From Aliihoeflea aestuarii (GTDB taxonomy: Bacteria > Pseudomonadota > Alphaproteobacteria > Rhizobiales > Rhizobiaceae), in NCBI RefSeq assembly GCF_024105665.1, contig NZ_JAAAMK010000001.1:798338-862337 (forward strand): DNA of 64,000 nt, in the 5' to 3' direction. Positions 39,428 through 47,655 of the stretch are shown here, piece after piece. The translations under genes were made by a program, and so were the position numbers. The notes under the pieces were generated by a model. It saw only the letters and a list, made by a program, of their open reading frames with translations, searched no databases and was not told the DNA's origin. The first letter of the stretch is position 1. Every line of letters starts with the position of its first letter.

Positions 39428-40621
39428 CTACTCGACCAGCGAGCAACCGCCTTCTTCGAGCGGACGGAACGCCTGCGCGGCCGGCGTGGTCGAGACTGTC
39501 TCGTAATAATCCCATGGACCTTCCGATTCCTCTGGCGTCTTCACGCGGAAGAGGTAGGAATCGTGGGTCTTGCGGCCATCGGCGCGAACTTCGCCCTGGC
39601 CGAACAGCGGATCGTCGGTCGGCAGTTCCTTCATCTTGGCGATGACCTCCTGCGAGCCCTTGTCACCCAGCGCCTCGACGGCTTTCAGGTAGTGAAGAAC
39701 GCTCGAATAGACGCCTGCCTGGACCATCGACGGCTTGTTGCCGGTCTGCTCCTCGAAGCGGGCCGACCACTCGCGGGTGCCGTCGTTCAAATCCCAGTAG
39801 AAGCTCTCGGTGAGAAGCAGCCCCTGCGCAGTCTGGAGACCGAGCGCATGGATGTCGTTGACGAAGACGAGCAGGCCGGCAAGCGACTGCCCCGCCTGCG
39901 TGATGCCGAATTCGGACGCCTGCTTGATCGAGTTGACCGTATCGCCGCCCGCATTGGCAAGACCGATGACCTTGGCGCCGGACGACTGTGCCTGCAGAAG
40001 GAAGGACGAGAAATCCGTGCCGGGGAACGGGGTGCGCACCGTGCCGACCACGGTGCCGCCGCTTGCCTCGACGACAGCCGAGGTGTCGCGTTCGAGCGCG
40101 TGCCCGAAGGCATAGTCGGCGGTCAGGAAAAACCATGTGTCGCCGCCGTTCTCGACCACGGCGCGGCCGGTGCCGTCGGCAAGCTGCCAGGTATCGTAGG
40201 TCCAGTGGATCGTATTGGGCGAACAGGCCGATCCCGTCAGATCGGATGTGGCGGCGCCGGAGTTCAGGAACACCTTGTCCAGTTCGCGCGTGATGTCATG
40301 CACCGCGAGTGCGACCGAGGAGGTGGGCACGTCGACGATCACGTCGACATTTTCCTGATCATACCATTGGCGGGCAATGGTGGAGCCCACATCGGGCCTG
40401 TTCTGATGATCTGCCGAAACGATCTCGACATTGATGCCCTTACCGGCGGCATCGAAATCCTCGACCGCCATGCGGGTGGCGATGACCGAACCCTCGCCGG
40501 CCAGATCCGCGTAGATGCCCGAACGGTCGTTCAGGACGCCGATCTTGACGTCCACGGCATAGGCCGGGGCGGCAAAGACCGCAGCGGCGATCGATCCCAG
40601 AAGAATCGTCTTCATGTTCAT
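39428..40621 (-). CDS. ABC transporter substrate-binding protein (LIV-type, Peripla_BP_6)
   Basis: This 397-residue periplasmic binding protein starts with a Sec signal peptide (MNMKTILLGSIAAAVFAAPAYA, predicted cleavage after AYA). The mature protein opens VDVKIGVLNDRSGIYADLAG, typical of type I amino-acid or amide receptors. A strong GAGGAG lies about 10 nt before ATG 40621. Mature cysteines occur in a CSPNTIHWTYDTW segment and near the C-terminus (EEGGCSLVE) and could form a disulphide. The ligand is unknown; the WTYDTW region and FFLTADYAFG are seen in receptors for varied ligands, including amides and aromatic acids, so leucine specificity should not be assumed. It lies between livF and livH. 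Confidence 0.92.
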   Translation of the reverse strand: MNMKTILLGSIAAAVFAAPAYAVDVKIGVLNDRSGIYADLAGEGSVIATRMAVEDFDAAGKGINVEIVSADHQNRPDVGSTIARQWYDQENVDVIVDVPTSSVALAVHDITRELDKVFLNSGAATSDLTGSACSPNTIHWTYDTWQLADGTGRAVVENGGDTWFFLTADYAFGHALERDTSAVVEASGGTVVGTVRTPFPGTDFSSFLLQAQSSGAKVIGLANAGGDTVNSIKQASEFGITQAGQSLAGLLVFVNDIHALGLQTAQGLLLTESFYWDLNDGTREWSARFEEQTGNKPSMVQAGVYSSVLHYLKAVEALGDKGSQEVIAKMKELPTDDPLFGQGEVRADGRKTHDSYLFRVKTPEESEGPWDYYETVSTTPAAQAFRPLEEGGCSLVE

Positions 40622-40667
40622 GCGTTCACTCCTCCTCATGCAGCGCTCAGGGCGCATGCTTCCTCAC

Positions 40668-41408
40668 TCAGACGCCCAGATAGGCGTGCAGTTTCTCGAT
40701 GTTGGCATCGAGTTCGTCGTTCAGGATGTGGTCGACCACCTTGCCCTGCTCGACGACGAAATGACGGTCCGCGACGGTCGCGGCGAACCGGAAATTCTGT
40801 TCCACCAGAACGATGGTGAACCCCTCCTGCTTCAGCCGCGCGATGGTCTTGCCGATCTGCTGGATGATGACCGGCGCAAGACCTTCGGTCGGCTCGTCCA
40901 GGAGCAGCGTCTTGGCCCCGGTACGCAGGATGCGGCCAATCGCCAGCATCTGCTGTTCGCCGCCTGAAAGCTTTGTCCCTTGCGAATTGAGCCGTTCCTT
41001 CAGGTTTGGAAACAGCTCGAAGATGCGCTCGACCGGCATGCCGCCCGGCTTGACCTGCGGCGGCAGCATCAAATTCTCCTCGACGGAGAGCGAGGAGAAG
41101 ATGCCGCGTTCTTCCGGGCAATAGGCGATGCCCTGCCGCGCGATGCTGCGTGCAGGCAGCTTGATCGTTTCCTTGCCCTCGAAAGTCACGGAACCGGTGC
41201 GCTTGCCCAAAATGCCCATGATGGCTTTCAGCGTCGTCGTCTTGCCGGCGCCGTTGCGGCCCAGAAGCGTGACGACTTCGCCCGGTTTCACCTCGAAATC
41301 GATGCCGTGAAGCGCATGGCTTTCGCCGTACCAGGCGTTGAGGTCGCGCACGCTCAGGAGCGGGGCGGTGGCGGCTACCGGTTTCGTTGCGAGGGCTGCG
41401 TCATGCAT
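40668..41408 (-). CDS. livF: branched-chain amino acid ABC transporter ATPase LivF
   Basis: This 246-residue ATPase energises uptake. Walker A is LLGRNGAGKTTTLKAIMG and the signature is LSGGEQQMLAIGRIL, with TLLLDEPTEGLAPVIIQQIG as Walker B plus D-loop. YCPEERGIFSSLSVEENL is the LivF-type Q-loop neighbourhood. The N-terminus has 20 extra residues (MHDAALATKPVAATAPLL) before the canonical start. ATG 41408 overlaps the livG stop by 8 bp, which argues for translational coupling. Upstream in-frame codons read across livG in a shadow frame. Confidence 0.95.
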   Translation of the reverse strand: MHDAALATKPVAATAPLLSVRDLNAWYGESHALHGIDFEVKPGEVVTLLGRNGAGKTTTLKAIMGILGKRTGSVTFEGKETIKLPARSIARQGIAYCPEERGIFSSLSVEENLMLPPQVKPGGMPVERIFELFPNLKERLNSQGTKLSGGEQQMLAIGRILRTGAKTLLLDEPTEGLAPVIIQQIGKTIARLKQEGFTIVLVEQNFRFAATVADRHFVVEQGKVVDHILNDELDANIEKLHAYLGV

Positions 41409-42156
41409 GGCCGGCTCCGATATAGGCTTCGACCACACGCGGGTCCTTGGAAACGGTCTCGTAATCGCCCTCGGCGAGCACCTTGCCGCGCGCCAGAACG
41501 GTGATCGTGTCGGACAGCGAGGCGACGACCGACAGATTGTGCTCAACCATCAGGACGGTGCGGTTCGCCGCGATCCGCTTGATCAGCGCCGCGATGCGAT
41601 CGATGTCTTCCTGGCCCATTCCGGCCATCGGCTCGTCGAGAAGCAGCATTTCGGGATCGAGCGCGAGCGTCGTCGCGATCTCCAGCGCGCGCTTGCGGCC
41701 ATAGGACAATTCGCCCGCGAATGTGTCGGCGAAACTGGTCAGCCCGACATCGGCCAGCAATTCATGGGCGCGCTCGTCATAATCCGCCAGCACCTTTTCC
41801 GAGCGCCAGAAATCATACGAATCGCCGCGTTTGCGCTGCAGGGCGATGCGCACATTCTCCATCGCCGTCAGGTTCGGGAACACCGCCGAAATCTGGAAGG
41901 AACGGACGAGACCGAGACGGGCGATGTCGGCAGGCGACATCGCGGTGATGTCCTCGCCCTTGTAGGTGATCACGCCGCGCGTGGGCGGAAGGAACTTGGT
42001 CAGAAGATTGAAGCACGTCGTTTTGCCGGCCCCGTTGGGACCGATCAGCGCGTGAATCGTTCCACGCTTCACGCTCAGATCGACGCCTTCCACCGCGAAG
42101 AAGCCCTTGAACTCCTTCGTCAGATCGCGCGCCGACAGAATCACACTGTCAGTCAT
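41401..42156 (-). CDS. livG: branched-chain amino acid ABC transporter ATPase LivG
   Basis: This 251-residue ATPase is the first gene of the operon livG-livF-binding protein-livH-livM. Walker A is LIGPNGAGKTTCFNLLTKF, the signature is LSYGRKRALEIATTLA, and Walker B is MLLLDEPMAGMGQEDIDRIA. The Lys/Arg-rich form of the signature is usual for LivG. A strong ribosome binding site (GAGGAGGAAC) precedes ATG 42156. The operon promoter should lie in the 336-bp divergent region upstream. Confidence 0.95.
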   Translation of the reverse strand: MTDSVILSARDLTKEFKGFFAVEGVDLSVKRGTIHALIGPNGAGKTTCFNLLTKFLPPTRGVITYKGEDITAMSPADIARLGLVRSFQISAVFPNLTAMENVRIALQRKRGDSYDFWRSEKVLADYDERAHELLADVGLTSFADTFAGELSYGRKRALEIATTLALDPEMLLLDEPMAGMGQEDIDRIAALIKRIAANRTVLMVEHNLSVVASLSDTITVLARGKVLAEGDYETVSKDPRVVEAYIGAGHA

Positions 42157-42492
42157 GCAGAATTGTTCCTCCTCGGCCCCCGGAGTGCGAGGTCACCTTG
42201 CGCGCAAGCCTTCCCCCGAGGCTGACAGCCGTGACACCGTTTCAATCCGGGTGCTTGTTGTTGAGTTATGAATGCACGGTGGCGCTGCATATGCAAGATC
42301 GCAGGCTCGCGTTACCGAATATCGGCTGAAAGGCAATGTTTTCCGTAGCTTACTGAAACCAGCCTTCGCTAATCATACTTAAGTCTAAGGAAGCTTGTAC
42401 TCGCGAAAGTCCGGATCGCCGGCCTTCGGCGCTCAGGCATCTTCCGCCCGTGCCATCTGGACAAGCGTTGCGTTACAGGCGATGGAAATCAG
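42157..42492. other. divergent intergenic region upstream of liv operon
   Basis: This region separates livG and the AI-2E permease gene. It contains the livG ribosome binding site and a perfect 12-bp palindrome CTTGCGCGCAAG (42197-42208), 41 bp upstream of livG, which could be a regulator site. The part at 42300-42400 is more AT-rich and probably holds the promoters, but no clear -35/-10 was found. No small gene or RNA was recognised. Confidence 0.4.
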
Positions 42493-43617
42493 GTGAACGA
42501 TGCAACCACCCACTCCGCGCCTGCAAAACGCACGACGCGCGCCTCGCTCGGCTGGCGCACGGCCACAATCGCCGGCGTCGTGCTGGCGATCGCGCTCTGC
42601 CTGTTCCTGATCATCTACGCGTCGAGCGGCTTTTTGCTTCTGTTCGCAGGCATTCTCTTTGCCGTATTCCTGGATGCGCTGACGCGTGCACTCGGTTACG
42701 TCCTGCCGATCGGGCGCGGGCTTCGCCTGACGATCGTCTGCATCGTGACGTCGCTGGCCGCCATAGGGTTCGTCACCAGCGTCGGCGTGACCGCCGTCGC
42801 GCAGACACCGGATCTGATCCGCACGCTCGAGCGCGAAATCCGCGGCATCGAGCAGATGCTGCAGGAATACAACGTCGTCACCCTCGTCACCGAGGAGATC
42901 ACGGACGGAAACGAAGAGGGTGGCGGCGAGGAAGCCAACGATTCCGGCTCCCGGCCCAGCGGCATTTCGGACTGGCTGCCCGATCCATCCGGCCTGTTCG
43001 GGCAGGTGCGCGCGGCTTTCGCCACCACGTTCGGCGTCATCGGCAATATCGGCGTGATCCTGATCATCGGCGTCTTTCTCGCCGCCCAGCCGCAGCTTTA
43101 CCGCGACGGCGCGGTCAAGCTCGTCTCGGTCGAAAGCCGGCCGCGCTTCGGCGAGGTCATGGACGAGGTCGGCGTCACACTGCGGTTCTGGCTGATGGGA
43201 CAGTTCGTGACGATGGGCATTATCGGCCTCGTCGTCTATGCGGCGCTCGCAGTCGTCGGCATGCCGGGCGCGATCCTGCTCGGGCTGACGGCCGGGGTCC
43301 TGAACTTCATTCCGGTGCTCGGACCGATCCTTGCCGGCATCCCGATCGTTCTGGTGGCCATGTCGCAGGACTGGTGGGTCGTCGGCTATGCGCTGGCCGT
43401 CTACTGCGTGGTCCAGTTCCTGGAAGGCAACGTGCTGACGCCGCTCATCCAGGGCAAAGCCGTCAGCCTGCCGCCGGCCGTGATCATGGCCTCGCTGGTC
43501 ATCATGGGGCTTTTGTTCGGCTTCGTCGGCATCATTCTGGCGACGCCCTTCGCCGCCGTCATGATGGTTCTCGTCAAGCGCCTCTACATCGAGGACGTGC
43601 TCGGCGACACGGCCTGA
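42493..43617 (+). CDS. AI-2E family transporter (PerM/TqsA-like permease)
   Basis: This 374-residue membrane protein has about eight helices. The N-terminal pair is TATIAGVVLAIALCLFLIIY and SSGFLLLFAGILFAVFLDAL. The C-terminal half has LTAGVLNFIPVLGPILAGIP and VVQFLEGNVLTPLIQGKAV, hallmarks of the AI-2E transporter family (formerly UPF0118). An acidic, Gly-rich insert (residues about 135-160, NEEGGGEEANDSG) interrupts the soluble region. The start is GTG at 42493. Despite the family name, members export varied small molecules or exchange Na+/H+, so quorum-signal transport is not implied. It is convergent with msrB, with only 4 bp between the genes. Confidence 0.9.
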   Translation: MNDATTHSAPAKRTTRASLGWRTATIAGVVLAIALCLFLIIYASSGFLLLFAGILFAVFLDALTRALGYVLPIGRGLRLTIVCIVTSLAAIGFVTSVGVTAVAQTPDLIRTLEREIRGIEQMLQEYNVVTLVTEEITDGNEEGGGEEANDSGSRPSGISDWLPDPSGLFGQVRAAFATTFGVIGNIGVILIIGVFLAAQPQLYRDGAVKLVSVESRPRFGEVMDEVGVTLRFWLMGQFVTMGIIGLVVYAALAVVGMPGAILLGLTAGVLNFIPVLGPILAGIPIVLVAMSQDWWVVGYALAVYCVVQFLEGNVLTPLIQGKAVSLPPAVIMASLVIMGLLFGFVGIILATPFAAVMMVLVKRLYIEDVLGDTA

Positions 43618-43621
43618 AAGA

Positions 43622-44137
43622 TCAGCCGGCGACGGCGTCGCGCGGCTTGAAATTCATCGCCACGCCATTGATGCAGTGACGCTTTCCGGTCGGCTGCGGG
43701 CCGTCGTCGAAGATATGGCCGAGATGCCCGCCGCAGCGCGCGCAATGACATTCGGTGCGTGTCATGAACAGCGTGTTGTCGACCTTCGTTCCAATCGCGT
43801 TCGCCTCGGCTTCCCAGAAGCTCGGCCACCCCGTCCCCGAATCGTATTTCTTTTCCGACGAATAGACGGCATTGTCGCAGCCGGCGCAGTGGAACATGCC
43901 GGTCCGCTTCTCGGTGTCGAGCGGGCTCGTGAACGCACGCTCCGTCCCTTCCTGGCGTAGCACATTGTACTGGGCATCGCTCAGGGCGGCGCGCCATTCC
44001 GCATCGGTTTTCGTCACCGGAAAACTGCCCTCCGCCGCGATGGCTGAGCCAGCGGTGCGGCGCTGGAACATGCTGCCGACAAAAGCGCTCGCTCCGATCA
44101 GGGCGGCGCCGCCATAGAGAAACTGTCTGCGCGTCAT
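43622..44137 (-). CDS. msrB: peptide-methionine (R)-S-oxide reductase with Tat signal
   Basis: MsrB reduces methionine-R-sulfoxide in proteins. The 171-residue product carries a twin-arginine signal (MTRRQFLYGGAALIGASAF), so it should be exported folded to the periplasm. The zinc sites are C84/C87 (FHCAGC) and C132/C135 (HCARC). The catalytic Cys is C155 (GKRHCING), and GWPSFWEA and HLGHIFDDGP are conserved. An extra Cys (C130) may act as resolving residue. A good AAGGAG lies upstream of ATG 44137. Electron supply for a periplasmic MsrB would need a thioredoxin-like or DsbD-type partner, which is not encoded in the window. Confidence 0.95.
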   Translation of the reverse strand: MTRRQFLYGGAALIGASAFVGSMFQRRTAGSAIAAEGSFPVTKTDAEWRAALSDAQYNVLRQEGTERAFTSPLDTEKRTGMFHCAGCDNAVYSSEKKYDSGTGWPSFWEAEANAIGTKVDNTLFMTRTECHCARCGGHLGHIFDDGPQPTGKRHCINGVAMNFKPRDAVAG

Positions 44138-44209
44138 GTGACCTGCTCCTTCTTCTTCGCCCGATCCTATACGTTTCGCGTGGGCGGCGGCATCAATTCG
44201 GCTTGAGCG

Positions 44210-44258
44210 AAAAAACCGCCATCGCGCGCGTAGGCGGACGCGACTTTTGCGATGGCGG
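44210..44258 (-). terminator. rho-independent terminator of fasciclin gene
   Basis: Read on the minus strand, a 10-bp stem (outer arms 44216-44225 and 44249-44258) encloses a second 5-bp hairpin (44227-44231 / 44238-44242). It is followed by TTTTTT. It lies 70 bp after the fasciclin gene stop. Confidence 0.75.
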
Positions 44259-44327
44259 GTGGAAAAAACGACCGGCGGCCTTCAGCTTCGAACGGGAGAG
44301 CCATCGGCCGGTTGCCGTGACGGTTCG

Positions 44328-44888
44328 TTACATCTTGGGCAGGAGAACTGCGTCGATTACATGAATCACGCCGTTCGACTGCCGCACATCCGCGATCGTC
44401 GCTGTCGCGGTTCCGCCATTCTCGTCGGTGAGAACGATATTGTCGCCGTCCATCGAGGCCTTCACGACGCAGCCGCCGACCGTGGTGATATCGTGCTCGC
44501 CGCCATCGTCGGAGATCATCGTGCCGATCGCGTCGGACATGGCATCAGCGGCGACGACATGACAGGTGAGAACCTTGGTCAGTTGCTCCTTGTTCTCGGG
44601 CAGCAGCAGATTGTCGACCGTGCCTTCCGGCAAAGCAGCGAACGCTTCGTTGGTCGGCGCGAAAACGGTGAACGGCCCTGCACCTTCCAGCGTCTCGACG
44701 AGGCCGGCGGCCTGAACCGCAGCAACAAGCGTCGTATGATCGGCCGAGTTCATCGCGTTTTCGACGATGTTCTTGTCGGCGAACATCTCGGCACCGCCGA
44801 CCATCGGATTGTCCTGTGCAAACGCCACACCGGCAAGGGCGGACAAGGCAACGGTTCCGGCGAGAATGGTACGTGTGAAGCTACGCAT
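44328..44888 (-). CDS. fasciclin (FAS1) domain-containing secreted protein
   Basis: This 186-residue protein has a Sec signal peptide (MRSFTRTILAGTVALSALAGVAFA, cleavage before QDN) and one FAS1 domain. The FAS1 motifs are present: TLVAAVQAAGLVETLEGAGP, FTVFAPTNEAFAALPEG (H1-like), a YH-like motif as LTCHVVAADAM, and NGVIHVIDAVLLP (H2). Two cysteines (in LTCHV and GGCVVK) could form a disulphide. FAS1 proteins are associated with adhesion and cell-surface interaction. The ribosome binding site is CAGGAG. It lies about 1.2 kb downstream of an ECF sigma/RskA anti-sigma pair, an association known from the mycobacterial SigK-MPT70/83 system. The gene has its own terminator. Confidence 0.92.
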   Translation of the reverse strand: MRSFTRTILAGTVALSALAGVAFAQDNPMVGGAEMFADKNIVENAMNSADHTTLVAAVQAAGLVETLEGAGPFTVFAPTNEAFAALPEGTVDNLLLPENKEQLTKVLTCHVVAADAMSDAIGTMISDDGGEHDITTVGGCVVKASMDGDNIVLTDENGGTATATIADVRQSNGVIHVIDAVLLPKM

Positions 44889-44982
44889 GTTCGAAACTCC
44901 TGTTTGGAGGTCCCGGAAAGGGACGCACGCGAAGAGCCACGAGACGGACGCAAGTTAAGTTTCAACCCCTCGCCGATGGGCT

Positions 44983-45016
44983 AAAAAGAAATCGGCCGGC
45001 AAAGCCGACCGATTTC
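44983..45016 (-). terminator. rho-independent terminator of small lipoprotein gene
   Basis: On the minus strand, a 13-bp stem with one mismatch (45004-45016 pairs with 44988-45000, 3-nt loop) is followed by TTTTT. It lies 35 bp after the lipoprotein gene stop and just upstream of the fasciclin promoter region. Confidence 0.8.
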
Positions 45017-45050
45017 AAGTCCTGAAGAATGCCTAAGGAGGCTGTTCAGT

Positions 45051-45188
45051 TTATTCGACGGGCGCCGGCGCCGTATCCACCGGAGGCGAGTCCATACCCG
45101 TGGGCTGATCCGTTCCGGCGTCGTCCGTGCATGCGGCCATCGCCAGAAGGCCAAGAGCAATAAGCGGGAAAGCGAGAATACGCTTCAT
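45051..45188 (-). CDS. small putative lipoprotein
   Basis: This 45-residue product starts MKRILAFPLIALGLLAMAAC, a lipoprotein signal with the lipobox ending in Cys20 (Met at -3, less usual than Leu). The mature part is only about 25 residues, acidic and rich in Asp, Pro and Thr (CTDDAGTDQPTGMDSPP). It could be a surface-anchored small lipoprotein or entericidin-like peptide, but there is no family match by eye. A GAGG about 13 nt before ATG 45188 is a possible ribosome binding site. It lies between the anti-sigma gene and the fasciclin gene, with its own terminator. Confidence 0.7.
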   Translation of the reverse strand: MKRILAFPLIALGLLAMAACTDDAGTDQPTGMDSPPVDTAPAPVE

Positions 45189-45338
45189 GTTCTTTACCTC
45201 AAAATCCATTGAATTTCCCAACCCGACCTCAAGATAGGGGCTCAGATTTTCATGTCTAGTTATTGACAATAAACTCGCGTCACCTCTCAAAAGATGACGT
45301 GAAGCAATATTATAGTTTTGTTAATTGGAAAGGGCTGG

Positions 45339-46052
45339 CTAGATGCTTCGCAGGTCGCCGACTGCGACCACAGGCCCCGTCGGCTGGCCGGTGGGCGAAC
45401 CGCCGCCCGGCTCCAGTGAGACGGCAAGCACCGCGCCTGCCGACAGCTTCGTCCGCAGCGTCTCCTCCGGATGGACGTCGACACGCTCGCCGGTGGCGAT
45501 CACGCCAAGCGATGCCGGAGGCTCGTCGCCCTCGATCACCCATAGCTCAAAATCCTGATCGGGCGCCCTGGCGCCCGCGACGTGCGACAGGTGGATCGTT
45601 TGCGCGGTCTCGTCGTAGAACGCCAGATAACGGACATCGGTCTCGTCGCTCTCGAGCGAAGCGACGAGACGCGGCGCGGCCGGCTCTTCGGCGGGCGGCT
45701 GCATGTTCCACGCGGTCACCAGCGCCAGTGCGACGACGGCTGCGGCCGCAAGCCCGCGCCACAAGGCAAGACTGTTCCACAAGGATGCTCGCGGAGCCGT
45801 TTTCGACGAAGCAAAGAGGCGACGATCGATCGCCTGCTTGACCGCGGCGGGGGCCTCCACCGGCACATAAGCCGCTGCAAGCGGCGAGAAACTGTCTTCC
45901 CATCGATCGACGAGCCGCGCGAAATCCACGTCGGTCTCGATGCGTCGGGCCGCTTCCTGCCGTTCCGACGCCGGCAGCACGCCCAGGACGTACTCGGCGG
46001 CGAGCGCTTCGTCGCCTCCAAGTTCCGGTTCGTGATGGTCGGTCGGCGTCAT
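45339..46052 (-). CDS. anti-sigma factor, RskA/SigK-regulator type
   Basis: This 237-residue membrane-bound anti-sigma factor has a cytoplasmic N-terminal region with LAAEYVLGVLPASERQEAARR, the typical sigma-binding helix pair. One membrane helix follows near residues 100-120 (LAAAAVVALALVTAW). The periplasmic RskA C-domain has the core FELWVIEGDEPPASLGVI. Its start overlaps the sigma gene stop (ATGA), the normal layout for a cognate pair. No zinc-binding HxxxCxxC motif is visible, so it is RskA-like rather than ChrR-like. It should hold the sigma factor inactive until a periplasmic signal triggers proteolysis; that mechanism is inference from the family. Confidence 0.92.
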   Translation of the reverse strand: MTPTDHHEPELGGDEALAAEYVLGVLPASERQEAARRIETDVDFARLVDRWEDSFSPLAAAYVPVEAPAAVKQAIDRRLFASSKTAPRASLWNSLALWRGLAAAAVVALALVTAWNMQPPAEEPAAPRLVASLESDETDVRYLAFYDETAQTIHLSHVAGARAPDQDFELWVIEGDEPPASLGVIATGERVDVHPEETLRTKLSAGAVLAVSLEPGGGSPTGQPTGPVVAVGDLRSI

Positions 46053-46588
46053 CGTTCGAGGCAATCCTTCAGCTTCATGAGGCTGCGGCGCAGCCAGGTT
46101 CTCATCGTGTTGAGCGGCACGCCGTGGCGCTCCGCAAGCTCTGCGTAGCTCTCACCCACCAGATAGGCACCGCGAACGGCCGCCGCCCGGTCGGCTTCCA
46201 GTTCCTCGAGGCAGTGGTGAACCCGCGCGCCTTCGTCTCCCGCGACCGCGAGTGCTTCCGGCCCCGGCGTGGGATCGGCGATCTCCGCAGCCTCGTCGAG
46301 CCCCGTCTGCTTCACACGGCGCGTCCTGATCCGGTCGATCGCATGATTGCGCGCGACGGCCACAAGCCATGAAATCGGGCTCAGGTCCGAGACGGCATAG
46401 CGATCGGCCTTCGTCCATATCTTGACGTAGACTTCCTGCAGCGCTTCCTCGGCTTCCGCCCGATCAGTCAAGACACGCAGGCACACGCCGAAAAGTTTCG
46501 CGTTCGTCTGCCGATACAGCAGATCGAACGCCGCCCGATCGCGCATCGAGGTCCGTACGATCAGTTTGGAGATATCCGTCGCCGTCAT
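46049..46588 (-). CDS. ECF RNA polymerase sigma factor (SigK/RpoE-like)
   Basis: This 179-residue group 4 sigma factor consists of region 2 and region 4. Region 2 has DLLYRQTNAKLFGVCLRVL and EAEEALQEVYVKIW, with region 2.3-2.4 as ISWLVAVARNHAIDRIRTRR. Region 4 has SYAELAERHGVPLNTMRTWL. ATG 46588 was preferred over a TTG three codons earlier. The gene is divergent from argB and overlaps the anti-sigma gene by 4 bp. The adjacent fasciclin and small lipoprotein genes are candidate regulon members. Autoregulation is likely, but a matching promoter was not identified with confidence. Confidence 0.94.
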   Translation of the reverse strand: MTATDISKLIVRTSMRDRAAFDLLYRQTNAKLFGVCLRVLTDRAEAEEALQEVYVKIWTKADRYAVSDLSPISWLVAVARNHAIDRIRTRRVKQTGLDEAAEIADPTPGPEALAVAGDEGARVHHCLEELEADRAAAVRGAYLVGESYAELAERHGVPLNTMRTWLRRSLMKLKDCLER

Positions 46589-46621
46589 CGCGAACAAACT
46601 AGCGTGCCCGAGCGGTTTTGC

Positions 46622-46654
46622 AACGGCTTCGCCAAGTTGCCGCGCGAAGCCGTT
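46622..46654. promoter_or_regulatory. 11-bp inverted repeat between sigma gene and argB
   Basis: AACGGCTTCGC (46622-46632) and its exact complement (46644-46654) are separated by 11 nt in the 131-bp divergent region between the ECF sigma gene and argB. It could be an operator or an RNA hairpin at the 5' end of the sigma transcript. Which one cannot be told from sequence. Confidence 0.4.
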
Positions 46655-46719
46655 CGCATTTGCCCGCTTGGACGATTGCCGCTAAAGAGCGACCGCTTTC
46701 ATTTCGCGCGAGGACGCCC

Positions 46720-47616
46720 ATGACCACCGACAAGCTCGCAACTGCCGAAGAGCAGGCCCGCCTTCTCTCCGCCGCCCTGCCCTACATGCAGCGCTACGAG
46801 AACAAGACGGTCGTGGTGAAATATGGCGGCCACGCGATGGGCAATATCGAGCTCGGCCGCGCCTTCGCGCGCGACATCGCGCTTTTGAAGCAATCCGGGG
46901 TCAACCCGATCGTCGTTCATGGCGGCGGGCCGCAGATCGGCGCGATGCTGACCAAGATGGGCATCGAATCGAAATTCGAGGGCGGACTTCGCGTTACCGA
47001 CGAGAAGACCGTCGAGATCGTCGAGATGGTTCTGGCCGGGTCGATCAACAAGGAAATCGTCGCGCTGATCAACGCGGAGGGCGAGTGGGCGATCGGCCTT
47101 TGCGGCAAGGACGGCAACATGGTCTTCGCCGAAAAGGCGCAGAAAAAAGTGATCGATCCCGATTCCAACATCGAGAAGGTTCTCGATCTGGGCTTCGTCG
47201 GCGAGCCGGTCGAGGTCGATCGCACGCTGCTCGATCTCCTCGCACGCTCGGAAATGATCCCCGTCCTCGCCCCGGTCGCGCCGGGCCGCGACGGCCACAC
47301 CTACAACATCAACGCCGACACCTTCGCCGGCGCCATTGCCGGCGCACTCAGCGCCTCGCGCCTGCTTTTCCTCACGGACGTTCCTGGCGTGCTCGACAAG
47401 GACAAGAAGCTCATCGACGAGCTGACCGTGTCGCAGGCCCGTCAACTGATCGCCGACGGTACGATTTCCGGCGGCATGATCCCCAAGGTCGAAACCTGCA
47501 TCGAGGCGATCGAACGCGGCGTCGAAGGCGTCGTCATCCTGAACGGCAAGACGCCGCATTCCGTGCTGCTCGAATTGTTCACCGAACATGGCGCGGGAAC
47601 GCTGATCGTGCCGTGA
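46720..47616 (+). CDS. argB: acetylglutamate kinase
   Basis: ArgB phosphorylates N-acetyl-L-glutamate in arginine synthesis. The 298-residue protein has the amino-acid-kinase fold motifs [26 protein letters not shown] and [14 protein letters not shown], with [20 protein letters not shown] and [17 protein letters not shown] near the nucleotide site. The N-terminal extension of about 25 residues, with [15 protein letters not shown], is the kind of helix linked to arginine feedback inhibition in hexameric enzymes. A GAGG lies upstream of ATG 46720; earlier in-frame codons are discarded. It stands alone, without other arg genes in the window. Confidence 0.97.
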   Translation: MTTDKLATAEEQARLLSAALPYMQRYENKTVVVKYGGHAMGNIELGRAFARDIALLKQSGVNPIVVHGGGPQIGAMLTKMGIESKFEGGLRVTDEKTVEIVEMVLAGSINKEIVALINAEGEWAIGLCGKDGNMVFAEKAQKKVIDPDSNIEKVLDLGFVGEPVEVDRTLLDLLARSEMIPVLAPVAPGRDGHTYNINADTFAGAIAGALSASRLLFLTDVPGVLDKDKKLIDELTVSQARQLIADGTISGGMIPKVETCIEAIERGVEGVVILNGKTPHSVLLELFTEHGAGTLIVP

Positions 47617-47655
47617 CCTACTCTTGCCAAATCGTAACCTACAGGATACAAATCA

